From Shewanella phaeophyticola (GTDB lineage Bacteria; Pseudomonadota; Gammaproteobacteria; Enterobacterales; Shewanellaceae): 64,000 nt of DNA. A model generated the notes under the pieces. It was not told where the DNA came from, did not search any database, and saw only the letters and a list, made by a program, of their open reading frames with translations. A program made the translations under genes and the position numbers. Within the stretch, counting starts at the first letter, position 1, and each line of letters opens with the position of its first letter. The stretch is from contig NZ_JAODOQ010000001.1 in the NCBI RefSeq assembly GCF_025398315.1, forward strand, positions 868,001 to 932,000. The letters run 5' to 3'. Shown one piece after another: positions 51,399-61,967 of this stretch.

Positions 51399-51426
51399 TT
51401 GACAGGTTTTACTTGCCCCCTATAAT
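51399..51426 (+). promoter_or_regulatory. Promoter of the tRNA-Val array
   Basis: TTGACA (51399-51404), 16 bases, TATAAT (51421-51426), followed by the GC-rich ACGGCCCCAC discriminator. The 51059-51398 stretch before it holds no gene I can support. Confidence 0.88.
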
Positions 51427-51445
51427 ACGGCCCCACACAGCATGA

Positions 51446-51522
51446 GGTCGCTTAGCTCAGCTGGGAGAGCACCTCCCTTACAAGGAGGGGGGTCACTGGT
51501 TCGAGCCCAGTAGCGACCACCA
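51446..51522 (+). tRNA. tRNA-Val (TAC) copy 1, one extra G
   Basis: Encoded CCA, anticodon TAC in CTTACAA. It has six G after GGA in the anticodon/variable region where the other five copies have five, so it is 77 nt. Either a variable-loop insertion or a homopolymer error. Confidence 0.93.
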
Positions 51523-51564
51523 TATCTTCATTGATGAAGATATTCTTATGTTGATTACATCCCA

Positions 51565-51640
51565 GGTCGCTTAGCTCAGCTGGGAGAGCACCTCCCTTAC
51601 AAGGAGGGGGTCACTGGTTCGAGCCCAGTAGCGACCACCA
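51565..51640 (+). tRNA. tRNA-Val (TAC) copy 2
   Basis: 76 nt with CCA; identical to copies 3-6. Confidence 0.96.
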
Positions 51641-51672
51641 TGTAATCTGATAAAATGATGTGTAGAGTCCCA

Positions 51673-51748
51673 GGTCGCTTAGCTCAGCTGGGAGAGCACC
51701 TCCCTTACAAGGAGGGGGTCACTGGTTCGAGCCCAGTAGCGACCACCA
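51673..51748 (+). tRNA. tRNA-Val (TAC) copy 3
   Basis: 76 nt with CCA; identical copy. Confidence 0.96.
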
Positions 51749-51788
51749 TTTCTCATAAATGTATTGGACTCAATAGTAAAATATCCCA

Positions 51789-51864
51789 GGTCGCTTAGCT
51801 CAGCTGGGAGAGCACCTCCCTTACAAGGAGGGGGTCACTGGTTCGAGCCCAGTAGCGACCACCA
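51789..51864 (+). tRNA. tRNA-Val (TAC) copy 4
   Basis: 76 nt with CCA; identical copy. Confidence 0.96.
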
Positions 51865-51895
51865 TATTTTACTGCTTTATAGATTGATATTCCCA

Positions 51896-51971
51896 GGTCG
51901 CTTAGCTCAGCTGGGAGAGCACCTCCCTTACAAGGAGGGGGTCACTGGTTCGAGCCCAGTAGCGACCACCA
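51896..51971 (+). tRNA. tRNA-Val (TAC) copy 5
   Basis: 76 nt with CCA; identical copy. Confidence 0.96.
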
Positions 51972-52002
51972 TATCAATTTAATCTATCTGCGTTATATCC
52001 CA

Positions 52003-52078
52003 GGTCGCTTAGCTCAGCTGGGAGAGCACCTCCCTTACAAGGAGGGGGTCACTGGTTCGAGCCCAGTAGCGACCACCA
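52003..52078 (+). tRNA. tRNA-Val (TAC) copy 6
   Basis: 76 nt with CCA; identical copy, last of the array. Confidence 0.96.
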
Positions 52079-52222
52079 TATTCCTCGTTATAATATCTAA
52101 TTTAATCCAACTGCAATCTTTCTTAGGCAACTGCAATCTTATTTGATTACTCAATTTTATTTAGAATGTTCTAATGTTTATTCTTGCAATCTCACTTTTT
52201 AACTTTCTTGATGTTCGGCCAT

Positions 52223-52250
52223 AAAAAAGCCACTCAAATTGAATGGCTTG
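52223..52250 (-). terminator. Terminator of the ABC exporter gene
   Basis: Minus strand AGCCATTCAA/TTTGAGTGGCT with one G-U pair, then T6, 25 bases past the stop. Confidence 0.75.
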
Positions 52251-52274
52251 TATTAAAATCTGTAAATTACGGCA

Positions 52275-54104
52275 TCAATCTAACCCTAAAAAACCACCGG
52301 TTTGATGAGCCCAAAGCTGTGAGTAAATGCCATTGGCTTTAATCAACTCCTGATGAGTGCCTTGTTCTACAATTTTACCCTGATCTAATACTATTAAGCG
52401 GTCCATTGCCGCAATCGTTGAGAGTCTATGCGCAATGGCAATAACGGTTTTACCTTCCATTAGCTCGTACAACGACTCTTGAATTGCCGCCTCTACTTCA
52501 GAATCGAGTGCTGATGTGGCCTCATCGAGTAACAATATTGGCGCGTTTTTAAGTAACACTCTGGCAATTGCGATACGTTGACGCTGACCACCAGACAGCT
52601 TAACACCACGCTCGCCGACCTGTGCATCTAAGCCCTTGTTACCAAAGGGATCGGTTAACGTATCGATAAAATCAAATGCCTGTGCTTGAGTGATAGCTGC
52701 CATTAAGCGTTCTTCGCTAGCGTGAGGGTCGCCATAGAGAATATTTTCGCGAATAGAGCGGTGCAATAACGATGTGTCTTGAGTGACCATACCGATATTG
52801 GCACGCAGAGAGTCTTGGGTGACATCGGTTAGGGGTTGATCATCAATAAGAATTTGCCCTTGTTCAACATCATGAAAACGCATTAGTAAATTAACTAATG
52901 TTGATTTGCCTGCGCCTGAGCGGCCGACTAATCCCACTTTTTCTCCAGGCTTAATGTGCAGATCTAATGAATCAATAACGCCTTTTTTCTCACCGTAATG
53001 AAAACTCACTTGGTTAAAGTCTATTTTACCTTGATCAACCACAATATCTTGGGCGTCTGGTTTATCTTCAATTGCAATGGGTTTTGATAAGGTATTCATC
53101 CCATCGGTAACGGTACCAATGTTTTCAAACAGTGAGCTAATTTCCCACATTATCCATTGAGACATACCGTTTAAACGCAATGCTAAACTCACGGCAATGG
53201 CAATAGCGCCAACGGTAATCGCGTTATCTGCCCAAAGCCAAATTGATACAGCAGCAATAGTGAATGCCAATAGATAATTAATGATTTGCACGGCAACGTT
53301 AATCACGGTCACTAAACGCATTTGGCCGTAAACCGTGTTTAAAAATAAACTCATACTGTCGCGGGCATAATCTGCTTCTTGCTTAGTGTGAGAGAATAAT
53401 TTCACGGTAGAAATATTGGTATAGCTGTCGACAATTCGGCCTGTCATGCTTGAGCGGGCGTCTGCTTGTTTAGCAGAAATAGCCTTTAATTTAGGCACTA
53501 ACTTCCACTGGATAGCAATGTAGGCGATAAGCCAAACTAGCATGGGTAACATTAAGCGTAAGTCGGCGCTGGCAATCATTATTAGCATTGAGGTGAAGTA
53601 GATTAAGATGTACATCAATACATCTAATAGCTTCATGACCGTTTCACGCACGGCTAATGAGGTTTGCATCACTTTTGTGGCAACTCGTCCTGCAAAGTCA
53701 TCTTGATAAAAACTAATACTTTGTTTAAGCAGATAGCGATGCGCTTGCCAGCGAATGGCCATGGGATAATTTCCCAATAATGTTTGATGCACGATCGAAG
53801 CATGTAACCAAACAATAAACGGGATCACAACTAACACAATCACCGACATGCCAATAAGGGTAACGTGTTCGTCTTGCCATAAAGTTTGTGGATTTTTAGT
53901 GACTAACCAGTCGACTAACTTACCCATAAAGCCAAATAGTGACACCTCTAATATCGCCAACGTAGCCGTTAATATCGACATTACAATTAAAGGTTTGCCA
54001 AAGCCGCGAGTATAATGACGACAAAATGCGTACAAGGTTTTAGGTGGTTGCGTCGGCTCTTCTGGCGGCAAGGGTTGGGTTAAGGATTCAAAAAATTTAA
54101 ACAT
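52275..54104 (-). CDS. ABC exporter, fused permease and ATPase
   Basis: 609 residues. N-terminal ABC type 1 transmembrane domain (six helices, residues about 35-330), then the nucleotide-binding domain: Walker A GLVGRSGAGKSTLV, signature LSGGQRQRIAIARVL, Walker B ILLLDEATSALD, H-loop AIAHRLST. Half-transporter of the MsbA/MdlB type that works as a dimer in the inner membrane. Substrate cannot be told. The N-terminal extension with PLPPEEPTQPPKT is typical of this subfamily. Confidence 0.88.
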   Translation of the reverse strand: MFKFFESLTQPLPPEEPTQPPKTLYAFCRHYTRGFGKPLIVMSILTATLAILEVSLFGFMGKLVDWLVTKNPQTLWQDEHVTLIGMSVIVLVVIPFIVWLHASIVHQTLLGNYPMAIRWQAHRYLLKQSISFYQDDFAGRVATKVMQTSLAVRETVMKLLDVLMYILIYFTSMLIMIASADLRLMLPMLVWLIAYIAIQWKLVPKLKAISAKQADARSSMTGRIVDSYTNISTVKLFSHTKQEADYARDSMSLFLNTVYGQMRLVTVINVAVQIINYLLAFTIAAVSIWLWADNAITVGAIAIAVSLALRLNGMSQWIMWEISSLFENIGTVTDGMNTLSKPIAIEDKPDAQDIVVDQGKIDFNQVSFHYGEKKGVIDSLDLHIKPGEKVGLVGRSGAGKSTLVNLLMRFHDVEQGQILIDDQPLTDVTQDSLRANIGMVTQDTSLLHRSIRENILYGDPHASEERLMAAITQAQAFDFIDTLTDPFGNKGLDAQVGERGVKLSGGQRQRIAIARVLLKNAPILLLDEATSALDSEVEAAIQESLYELMEGKTVIAIAHRLSTIAAMDRLIVLDQGKIVEQGTHQELIKANGIYSQLWAHQTGGFLGLD

Positions 54105-54347
54105 CTAATACTCTAACATCAATAGTGAGATTTCTGCTTACTAGGATAACGTATATCAGTAAAATGTAATGCGTTAAATTGTTACTATTAATCTGCTGGT
54201 TGGCTCATCACGATTAGGTTCCGTTTTCCGCTAGTCGCAACGCAGTCATTTAGGTAGAGTTTGTTGGTACGTAAAAACGCACTTTTTAGCGCATATTGAT
54301 TTTATGCTAAATGTTAACCTGTAAAGATACTGTCCTGAGGAGAACGA

Positions 54348-55876
54348 ATGACGAGTGAGCAAATGTCAGTAGACTGCCACATAGCACCACAAGTGTGTCA
54401 GCAAGCTCGTTTGAGCCGCGACGCTCGTTTTGATGGCCAATTTTTTACTGGCGTACTGACTACCGGTATTTATTGCCGTTCAATTTGCCCCGCGCCAGCA
54501 CCGCATGAAAAAAACGTCCGTTATTTTGACTCCGCGATTAAAGCCGCGAATGCCGGGTTGAGACCGTGTTTACGGTGTCGACCCGATAGCGCACCAAGCT
54601 CCAATGCTTGGCGAGGCACGCAGACCACTCTTAACCGAGCGTTAAGGTTAATTGAGCAAGGGTACCTTAATGGTGATAACGCGGCATCAGTGACCGATCT
54701 TGCTGAAAAATTAGGTATAACGAGCCGTTATTTGAGTCAATTGTTTAATCAACAATTAGGAACGTCGCCAAAACGTTTTGCTCAGTATCAGCAATTGATG
54801 TTTGCAAAACAGTTACTGCATCAAAGCTCACTTTCTGTAACCGACATCGCAATGGCAGCGGGTTTTAATAGTATTAGGCGGTTTAATGAGGTGTTTCAAC
54901 AACACTTACAACTCTCGCCATCGGCTCTTCGTAAGCAGAGTCATACTGCTCAATCATCACAAGTTAACAGAGATAATCAATCCATGGCAGTGAATCCTAT
55001 CACCTTGAGCCTAGCGTACCGGCCTCCTTTCAACTGGATAAAAATGCTACAGTTTTATGCGTTTCGTCAAGTGGAGCATATGGAGGTGATTAGTGATGAC
55101 AGCTATATGCGTAGCTTTGCATTTGATGGTATTAATGGTGTTTTTGCTGCTAAGCACAATCACAAAAAGCCTCAATTAGATGTGAGCATTTATTTTGTGA
55201 ATGCTCAAGACATTAAGCACTTGCATAACGTTGTAATAAAAATCCGTGCAATGTTCGACCTTGACGCGGATATGCAGGTCATTGAACAGGCTCTCACCTC
55301 AATAACGTCACTTGGGGCTAATATCGATGTCGGCCTTAGGATCCCAGGAACAGGCAACGTGTTTGAAGCGGCGTGCCGGGCTGTATTAGGCCAACAAGTG
55401 AGCGTGCAACAAGCTACTAAACTACTGAATACGCTTGTACAACATTATGGTGAACCGCTTAGTCTGAATGGTAAAACCTGGCGACTTTTTCCGACACCCA
55501 CGGCGATTGCCCAAGCATCACTGGATGAATTAAAAATGCCTGGCGCACGTAAATTAGCTTTAAACGCGCTTGGTAAGTATGCTTCCCAATACCCTGAGTC
55601 AACTCCGCAAGATTGGCTGTCGGTTAAAGGGATTGGCTATGGATCGTGGCTTATGCACAAATGCGAGGACTCAGCGAGCCAGACGTGTTTTTAACTACAG
55701 ATTTAGTGATAAAAAATAGGCTACACGCATTGCATCAATTGGCACAGCGTCCGATTGAGTCAACCAAGTCGTATCGCCAAATAGCCAAACACATTAGCCA
55801 GCAAGTTAGCCCTTGGGGCAGCTATTTAACGTTTCAGTTGTGGGATGAAAATCCCCTTACTTCAATACAAGAATAA
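54348..55876 (+). CDS. Ada-type regulator fused to AlkA 3-methyladenine glycosylase (one frame break)
   Basis: About 509 residues when repaired. Domains: Ada zinc/methyl-phosphotriester domain with four Cys (GIYCRSICPAPAP, RPCLRCRPDS); AraC HTH (VTDLAEKLGITSRYLSQLF, SVTDIAMAAGFNSIRRFNEVF, split here); AlkA N-domain; HhH-GPD glycosylase (RAVLGQQVSVQQATKL, catalytic Asp in SEPDVFLTTDLVIK). Senses alkylation and excises 3-methyladenine. The frame is lost at 55634-55641: VKGIG is followed out of frame by AYAQMRGLSEPD. GGCTATGG stands for expected GGCCCATGG (Gly-Pro-Trp, invariant in AlkA). ogt follows 4 bases on. Confidence 0.88.
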
Positions 55877-55880
55877 CACT

Positions 55881-56403
55881 ATGTCTATACCTCAATTACA
55901 ATCGTTTGTGTCCAGCCCTGTGGGATTATTGTCACTAAAAGCCTCTGAGCATGGCCTGACGCATTTGCAAGTTGAAGATTTAGCTCAACTTAACCCTGTT
56001 GTTTTGATTGAATCTTCAGTCAATCTCATGCCTGCGAAAAATGATGTGTGCTTACAGGCTACAACAACACATCAATGACGCTGCGGTGCAATTAACAGAG
56101 TATTTTGCCGGGATTAGGCAAACATTTGATATACCGTTAGCACCAAAAGGAACCGAATTTCAGCAACAAGTGTGGCAAGCTTTGCGCGAACTACCGTTTG
56201 GTCAGCATTGCAGCTATAGCGACATCGCCAATACGATTGGTAGGCCTAAAGCTGTGCGTGCGGTTGGGGCGGCCAATGGCGCCAATCCTATTGCGATTAT
56301 CGTTCCATGTCATCGGGTGATAGGTAAAGGCGGTAAGCTCACGGGTTATGCTTATGGATTAGACATGAAACAATGGTTACTTAACTTAGAGACTACACAA
56401 TAA
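55881..56403 (+). CDS. ogt: Methylated-DNA--protein-cysteine methyltransferase (one frame break)
   Basis: 174 residues when repaired, from MSIPQLQSFVSSP at 55881. Acceptor Cys in IVPCHRVIGKGGKLTGYAYG (split after GKGG); helix-turn-helix with Arg finger in RPKAVRAVGAANGANP. Removes O6-methylguanine lesions suicidally. The frame is lost at 56056-56062: DVCLQA then out-of-frame LQQHINDAAVQL; CAGGCTACAA is two bases shorter than CAGGCCCTACAA. Forms an alkylation-repair operon with the Ada-AlkA gene. Confidence 0.88.
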
Positions 56404-56483
56404 AGTTAGGTAATTTATCTGACTGATGCGCTAAAGTGCGGTAAAATGTCCGATTGTTATCCCTTGTTGAGCGCATCTGATCC

Positions 56484-57768
56484 ATGACACAAGCTTCATT
56501 AGCTACCACCTTTGCTGAATTTGGTCTGCACACTCCGTTGCTGACTAGATTGACCGAGCTTCAATATTTACAGCCTACTCCAGTACAAGCCCATACCATC
56601 CCAAGTATTTTATCTGGCCAAGATTTGCTGGCGGGTGCCAATACGGGCTCGGGTAAAACTGCGGCGTTTGCTTTACCTATATTGCAGCAGCTAATGGAGA
56701 GTAACCGTGGTTCAACTACTAAAGGCAACGTTGTTAGCGCCTTAGTATTAGTGCCTACGCGTGAGTTGGCTAAACAAGTTGCTGATAGTTTCAAATCTTA
56801 TGCAGTGCATTTAAATGGTGGTATCAAAGTTGTAGCAGCTTTTGGTGGCGTGTCTGTTAACACTCAAATGCTGGCTTTACGTGGCGGTGCTGATGTTGTT
56901 GTTGCAACGCCAGGGCGTTTACTCGATTTAATATCATCCAATGCTGTTAAATTGTCTGCTGTTTCAACACTGGTTCTCGACGAAGCAGACAGAATGCTTA
57001 GCTTAGGGTTTACTGAAGAGCTCGCGCAGCTGATAGCCTTGTTACCGAAGAAAAAACAAACCTTATTGTTCTCTGCTACCTTCCCTGAAGAAGTGCGCCA
57101 ACTAACTGAGACCTTACTCAATAACCCATTAGAAGTGCAGTTACAAAGCGCTGAGGCTAGCACGTTAGTGCAACGAGTCATGACGGTTAATCGAGAGAGA
57201 AAAACGGCGTTATTAACTCACTTACTTCAACAGTATCAATGGCGTCAGGTGTTGATTTTTGTGAGTGCAAAAAATGGCTGTAATCATTTAGCGCAAAAAT
57301 TAGCTAAACGGGGTATTACAGCAGAGGTATTTCATGGTGATAAAGCACAAGGTGCTCGAAGCCGGGTACTTGAAAGCTTTAAAGCGGGTGAAATACAGGT
57401 GCTGATTGCCACCGACATTGCCGCCCGTGGTTTGGACATTGAAAAACTGCCTGTTGTAATTAATTTTGACTTACCACGCAGTCCAGCAGATTATATGCAC
57501 CGCATTGGCCGAAGTGGCCGTGCAGGTGAGGTAGGTTTAGCATTGACCTTGTTATCACATGATGAGTATCATCACTTCTCTGTTATTGAGAAAAAGAATA
57601 AAATTCGTCTTGAACGTGAACAAGTTAGCGGATTTGAAGCCGATGACATTATGCCAGATAATGTCCTGGAACAGCCAAAGCCAATCGCGAAACCTGAAGG
57701 AATGGGAAAAAAAGCGTAAGAAATTACCCCCAGTTAATGTAGATATTTGGGCTAAAAAACCAGAGTAG
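56484..57768 (+). CDS. DEAD-box RNA helicase, RhlE type (frame break near 3' end)
   Basis: 428 residues when repaired. Q-motif FAEFGLHTPLLTRL, motif I AGANTGSGKT, Ia PTRELAKQ, II VLDEADRML, III SAT, IV FVSAKNG, V ATDIAARGLD, VI HRIGRSGRAG. ATP-dependent RNA unwinding, probably in ribosome or RNA turnover. The frame is lost at 57699-57706: KPEG is followed out of frame by WEKKRKKLPPVNVDIWAKKPE (split here). GGAATGG is two bases shorter than GGxCCATGG (Gly-Pro-Trp). An A-run error is excluded because the downstream frame requires Trp before the A-run. Confidence 0.88.
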
Positions 57769-57776
57769 TAGGTATT

Positions 57777-58257
57777 ATGAAACATATTTTTTGGTTAGTA
57801 GATGGACAAATCGCAGGGCGAAGTGAGTCCAAATAAAGATGCATGGGACTTAGCTGAGTTAAAGCAAGCCGGATTTGGCGCTATAGCCTCATTAAATAAT
57901 GGTGAAGGTTGTGACACTGTTGCCATGGCAGAATTGGGTTTTAAACATAAAGTCTTTAATTTACCTGATAATATCCCCCCTAAGCCGCAAGACCTAACCG
58001 TATGCGCCGAAATCTTACCGCAAGTATTAGCCTTTATTCGTGAGTGCGAAAGTGCCAATGTTCCTGTCTTATTACACTGTCGTTCAGGCATAAACCGAAC
58101 TGAAATGGTCATGGCTTACTATATGATGGAAAACGGTGCAGCTCCGGTTCATGCCGTTAGCCAGGTACGAAATGCCAGTGGATTAGCATTTGATGCAGAT
58201 GGTTGGGACCAATTTGTTTATGATGTACTTTACGAGTTACAGTCTGCTTCAAACTAA
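57777..58257 (+). CDS. Dual-specificity protein phosphatase family protein (frame break near 5' end)
   Basis: 159 residues when repaired. The apparent frame from 57802 lacks the true N-terminus. From ATG 57777 the protein reads MKHIFWLVDGQIAGR, then breaks at 57824-57830, and continues PNKDAWDLAELKQ in the next frame. GAGTCC stands for GGTCC (Gly-Pro), one base extra, exactly as in the damaged tRNA-Ala. P-loop phosphatase motif HCRSGINRT with the nucleophile Cys. Tyrosine or dual-specificity phosphatase of unknown target. Starts 8 bases after the helicase. Confidence 0.8.
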
Positions 58258-58281
58258 ACCTGTATCTCGACAAGTAGATCT

Positions 58282-58345
58282 ATAAAGGGAAACATCAAGA
58301 TAGATAAATCAATTTTATCTATCTTGATGTTTCCCTTTATTTTTG
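58282..58345. terminator. Terminator with a perfect 27-bp stem
   Basis: Arms 58282-58308 and 58314-58340 are exact complements around a 5-base loop, followed by a T-run. Unusually long for an intrinsic terminator. Ends the helicase-phosphatase operon. Confidence 0.85.
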
Positions 58346-58474
58346 TGTATTTTTATACTGGGCAGATATCTTCAATAGGCAATTGCTTATATTGTGATCT
58401 GCACAGGCTAAAGGCTCACTAAAGTTTGACGATAAATGCTATAGTAAAAAAATGACATCTTGTAAGGGGAAACG

Positions 58475-59371
58475 ATGAGCCCGAAAATGAGCAAAGCGAA
58501 TCAATCGCAAGGTTTATTGCTTTTTAGGTTGAACCACACTCAACAGTTTGCGCTTGGTACCTTAAAGATCCGTGAATTAGTTCCGTTTACACCGCTCACT
58601 AAAATCCCTCATTCTCATCCTGCTATTTTGGGGGCTTCGACCATTCGAGGCATGACCATTCCTGTTATTGATATGGCAGCCGCTATCGGCTTTAAGCCTG
58701 TTACAGAACAAGAACGCCAAGACTGTTACATTATCATTACTGACTGCCAACGTATGGTGATTGGTTTTTTGGTGCGTGCAATCGATAAAATCATTGAGTG
58801 TAATTGGCGTAATATTGAGGCGCCTTCAGATAATTTGGGCAAAAACGCTTTTTTAACCGGTGTGACTCGATTTGATGATCGTTTAGTACAATTGCTGGAT
58901 GTGGAATTGTTGTTATCGAAAATATTCCCTGATGACCCAGTGACCAATCGTGCCATTTTGACCGATGTTCAACGCGAAATACTCAAGCCACTGCGAATAT
59001 TACTGGTTGATGACTCGAAAGTGGCGCGTAAGCAGTTGTCTGACGCATTAGACTCGATCAATATCGGTTATCAAGTCACATCAGATGGCCGTGACGCCCT
59101 ACAAATAATGCAAGATGCAGCACAACGAGGTGAGCCGATAGAGTTGCTGGTGAGCGACATTGAAATGCCTGGCTTAGATGGTTATGAGTTGGCATTTGAA
59201 GTGAAAAATAACCCTCAACTCGCCAATGCTTATATTATTTTGCATACCTCATTATCGAGCGAGATCAGTGTTAGCCAGGCTAAGCAAGTTGGAGCAAATG
59301 AAGCATTAACTAAGTTTGATGCCAAAGAGTTGATTGAAGCCATGTTGCGCGGCGCCCAACTTAACCACTAA
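58475..59371 (+). CDS. cheV: Chemotaxis coupling protein CheV
   Basis: 298 residues. N-terminal CheW-like domain (LLFRLNHTQQFALGTLKIREL) and C-terminal receiver with acid pocket LLVDDSK, phospho-Asp in VSDIEMPGLDG and Lys in LTKFDAKEL (Thr-Lys). Couples receptors to CheA and may act as a phosphate sink. AAGGGGAA precedes the ATG. Single gene. Confidence 0.92.
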   Translation: MSPKMSKANQSQGLLLFRLNHTQQFALGTLKIRELVPFTPLTKIPHSHPAILGASTIRGMTIPVIDMAAAIGFKPVTEQERQDCYIIITDCQRMVIGFLVRAIDKIIECNWRNIEAPSDNLGKNAFLTGVTRFDDRLVQLLDVELLLSKIFPDDPVTNRAILTDVQREILKPLRILLVDDSKVARKQLSDALDSINIGYQVTSDGRDALQIMQDAAQRGEPIELLVSDIEMPGLDGYELAFEVKNNPQLANAYIILHTSLSSEISVSQAKQVGANEALTKFDAKELIEAMLRGAQLNH

Positions 59372-59829
59372 TGATGTTGTTTGAACGCCAGTAAAAAAGA
59401 CAATACTTTCTGATGGTTTTTACTCTCAGCATGTTTAACAAGTTCTTTTCATCTTCTTAAGAAAGTCTCATTTGATGTGTATTAAAGCAGCAATAGCTGA
59501 TTTTTTTTATTCATTTGAGTTCAGTACTAGACTTCTTATGTTCCATCCTGATATATAGCTACAATGCTTTTTTGTGCATCGCACTAAGTGATTACCTTGG
59601 CGTTATGCAGTAACGTTACTCTGAAAACAGATTATTTACCTTATGTTGAGTTACATTGTTAACAAGGATGCCAACAACATAAGTGTTTTGAGTAATATTG
59701 GTTAATTTGTATCTCTTTTATATTATGACGATAGTTGTTTTATAACGTATTACAGTTTTAACTACGGCATGACGTTAGAACATCACTAACAAACAAAAAG
59801 CCATTAATATAATAATCATAGGTTAAAAA
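59372..59829. other. 458 bp between cheV and sstT without a recognisable gene
   Basis: AT-rich. No frame, repeat or RNA fold that I can support; presumably holds the sstT promoter. A weak AGG lies before the sstT ATG. Confidence 0.5.
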
Positions 59830-61063
59830 ATGAATCAAAAAACATCACTGCTAGCTCGAATCGCTAGTGGAAGCTTAGTGCTACAAATTATTGGCGGGAT
59901 CATCTTGGGTGTGATTTTAGCCAGCGTTTCAACAACCGGTGCACACAGTGTGGCATTTTTAGGGTCGCTATTTGTCGGTGCGCTAAAAGCCATTGCACCT
60001 GTGCTGGTATTTGTATTGGTCGCATCATCAATTGCTAATCAAAAGAAAGACAGCCACACCAATATGCGTCCTATTATTGCTTTGTATCTTTTTGGTACAT
60101 TTGCAGCGGCATTGACGGCAGTTATTTTCAGTTTCGCCTTCCCAACAACCTTATTGTTGGCAACCGGTATTGAAGGATCTAATCCGCCTCAAGGTATTAC
60201 AGATAGTCCTTAATACCTTATTGTTTAAAATCGTTGATAATCCAGTTAATGCATTATTAACAGGAAATTACATTGGTATTTTAGTTTGGGGGGCAGGTTT
60301 AGGTATTACCATGCATCATGCTAGTGACAGCACTAAACAAATGTTGGCAGATTTAAGTGAGGCTGTATCTAACATTGTACGTTTTGTTATTCGCTTAGCA
60401 CCAATCGGTATTTTTGGTTTAGTTGCTGCAACCTTTGCAGAAACCGGCTTTGAAGCACTTGCAGGATATGCTCAATTACTTGCCGTGTTAGTGGGCGCAA
60501 TGTTGTTTATCGCCTTGGTGGTGAACCCAGTTATTGTTTATGTAAAAATTAAACGTAACCCATATCCGCTAGTACTTAAATGTCTACGCGAAAGCGGGGT
60601 AACGGCATTTTTTACTCGCTCAAGTGCGGCTAATATTCCGGTAAACATGGCGTTGTGTGAAGAGCTTAAGTTACACAAAGACACTTACTCTGTGTCTATT
60701 CCATTAGGTGCGACTATCAACATGGGTGGTGCAGCGATTACCATCACCATATTGACACTTGCAGCGGCTCATACCCTTAATATCCCCATCGATTTTATGA
60801 CAGCACTGTTACTGAGTGTGGTTGCTTCTGTATCGGCTTGTGGTGCTTCGGGGGTCGCGGGTGGCTCATTATTATTAATCCCATTAGCCTGTAGTCTATT
60901 TGGTATTTCTAATGATGTTGCAATGCAAGTTGTGGCTGTTGGTTTCATTATTGGTGTGATTCAAGACTCAGCTGAAACAGCATTAAACAGTTCAACTGAC
61001 GTTATCTTTACCGCTGCAGCATGTGAAGCGGCTGAGGCAAAAGAGGCGGCTCAAGCAAGTTAA
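59830..61063 (+). CDS. sstT: Na+/serine-threonine symporter SstT (one frame break)
   Basis: 410 residues when repaired (E. coli 414). DAACS family: [42 protein letters not shown] (hairpin 1 Ser-rich), [22 protein letters not shown] (split here) and [20 protein letters not shown]. The frame is lost at 60201-60208: PPQGIT is followed out of frame by [26 protein letters not shown] stands for GAGGTCC, one base extra. Imports Ser and Thr with Na+. Confidence 0.9.
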
Positions 61064-61149
61064 ATTGTGCGTCGCACAAAAAATGCCGACTTCATAGGAT
61101 AACTATTTATGGTGCCGGCATTTTGGTTATTGGCTTATTGCTGTCTTGA

Positions 61150-61801
61150 TTAGAATGGATGCTGACTAAAAAAAGTCATTTCTGCTTGGGTATATGGGTG
61201 TGTAATAGTTAATGATTGCGCGTGTAAATTGAGTCGTTTACTGGCATTAATTGTTGCTCCATCAGCATAAAATGCATCGCCTAAAATAGGGTGACCAAGT
61301 GCAAGCATGTGTACTCTGAGTTGATGAGTGCGGCCTGTATGCGGTTTGAGCTCCATCAGCGTTGTGCTGGCACGTTGTTCAAGTACACGGAAATAAGTCA
61401 GTGCCGCTTTACCTGTCTCGCTGAGCATTTGAAAAGGGGGTGTCAGGGTTTGACCCTAACGCAAAGTTTACTTTACCTTCTAATGCTTGCAGATGCCCTT
61501 GCACCTCAGCGATATAGACCTTTTTTGCCTGGCGATTTTGAAACTGAGTTTTTAGATGCGACTCCGCTTTTTTGGTGCGAGCAAAAATCATGATGCCTGA
61601 CGTATCACAATCTAAGCGATGAATTAAAATGGCTTCAGGATAACGTTGCTGTAAACGAGTGATGGCGGTGTCGTGGGTGTCTGGTGAGCGTCCTGGATTT
61701 GATAATAATCCAGAAGGTTTATTCATCACAATAATATCACGGTCTTTATAACGGATGTCCAACCAAGGAATTGACGGCGGCTGATAAGTAAAGATGTGCA
61801 T
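61150..61801 (-). CDS. rluA: RNA pseudouridine synthase RluA (one frame break)
   Basis: 217 residues when repaired (E. coli RluA 219). Catalytic Asp in HRLDCDTSGIMIFA, MNKPSGLLSNPGR, and KPHTGRTHQLRVHMLALGHP. Modifies 23S rRNA U746 and tRNA U32. The frame is lost at about 61436-61445: GSNPD is followed out of frame by PPFQMLSETGKAA. GACACCCCC is two bases shorter than an expected GACCGGCCCCC-like sequence (a GGCCC), by analogy with the NRP motif of RluA. Confidence 0.86.
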
Positions 61802-61967
61802 GGTGAGGTTGTCTCTTTAATAAACGCAGTTTTGCTTGATTGGTTACGCGCGCATACTAACAAAATTTTTTCAGTAACGAAAATAAGATAACGCCAACTC
61901 GGTCAATCCGCTGGGATAGCTAAGCGGAAACGACAATATGCGGCTTGCTTGCTCGCCTCAGCTTAAC

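Noticed and set aside
57555..57785. Frames overlapping the 3' end of the helicase gene
   Set aside because: One is only the shifted tail of the helicase itself, the other is antisense shadow.
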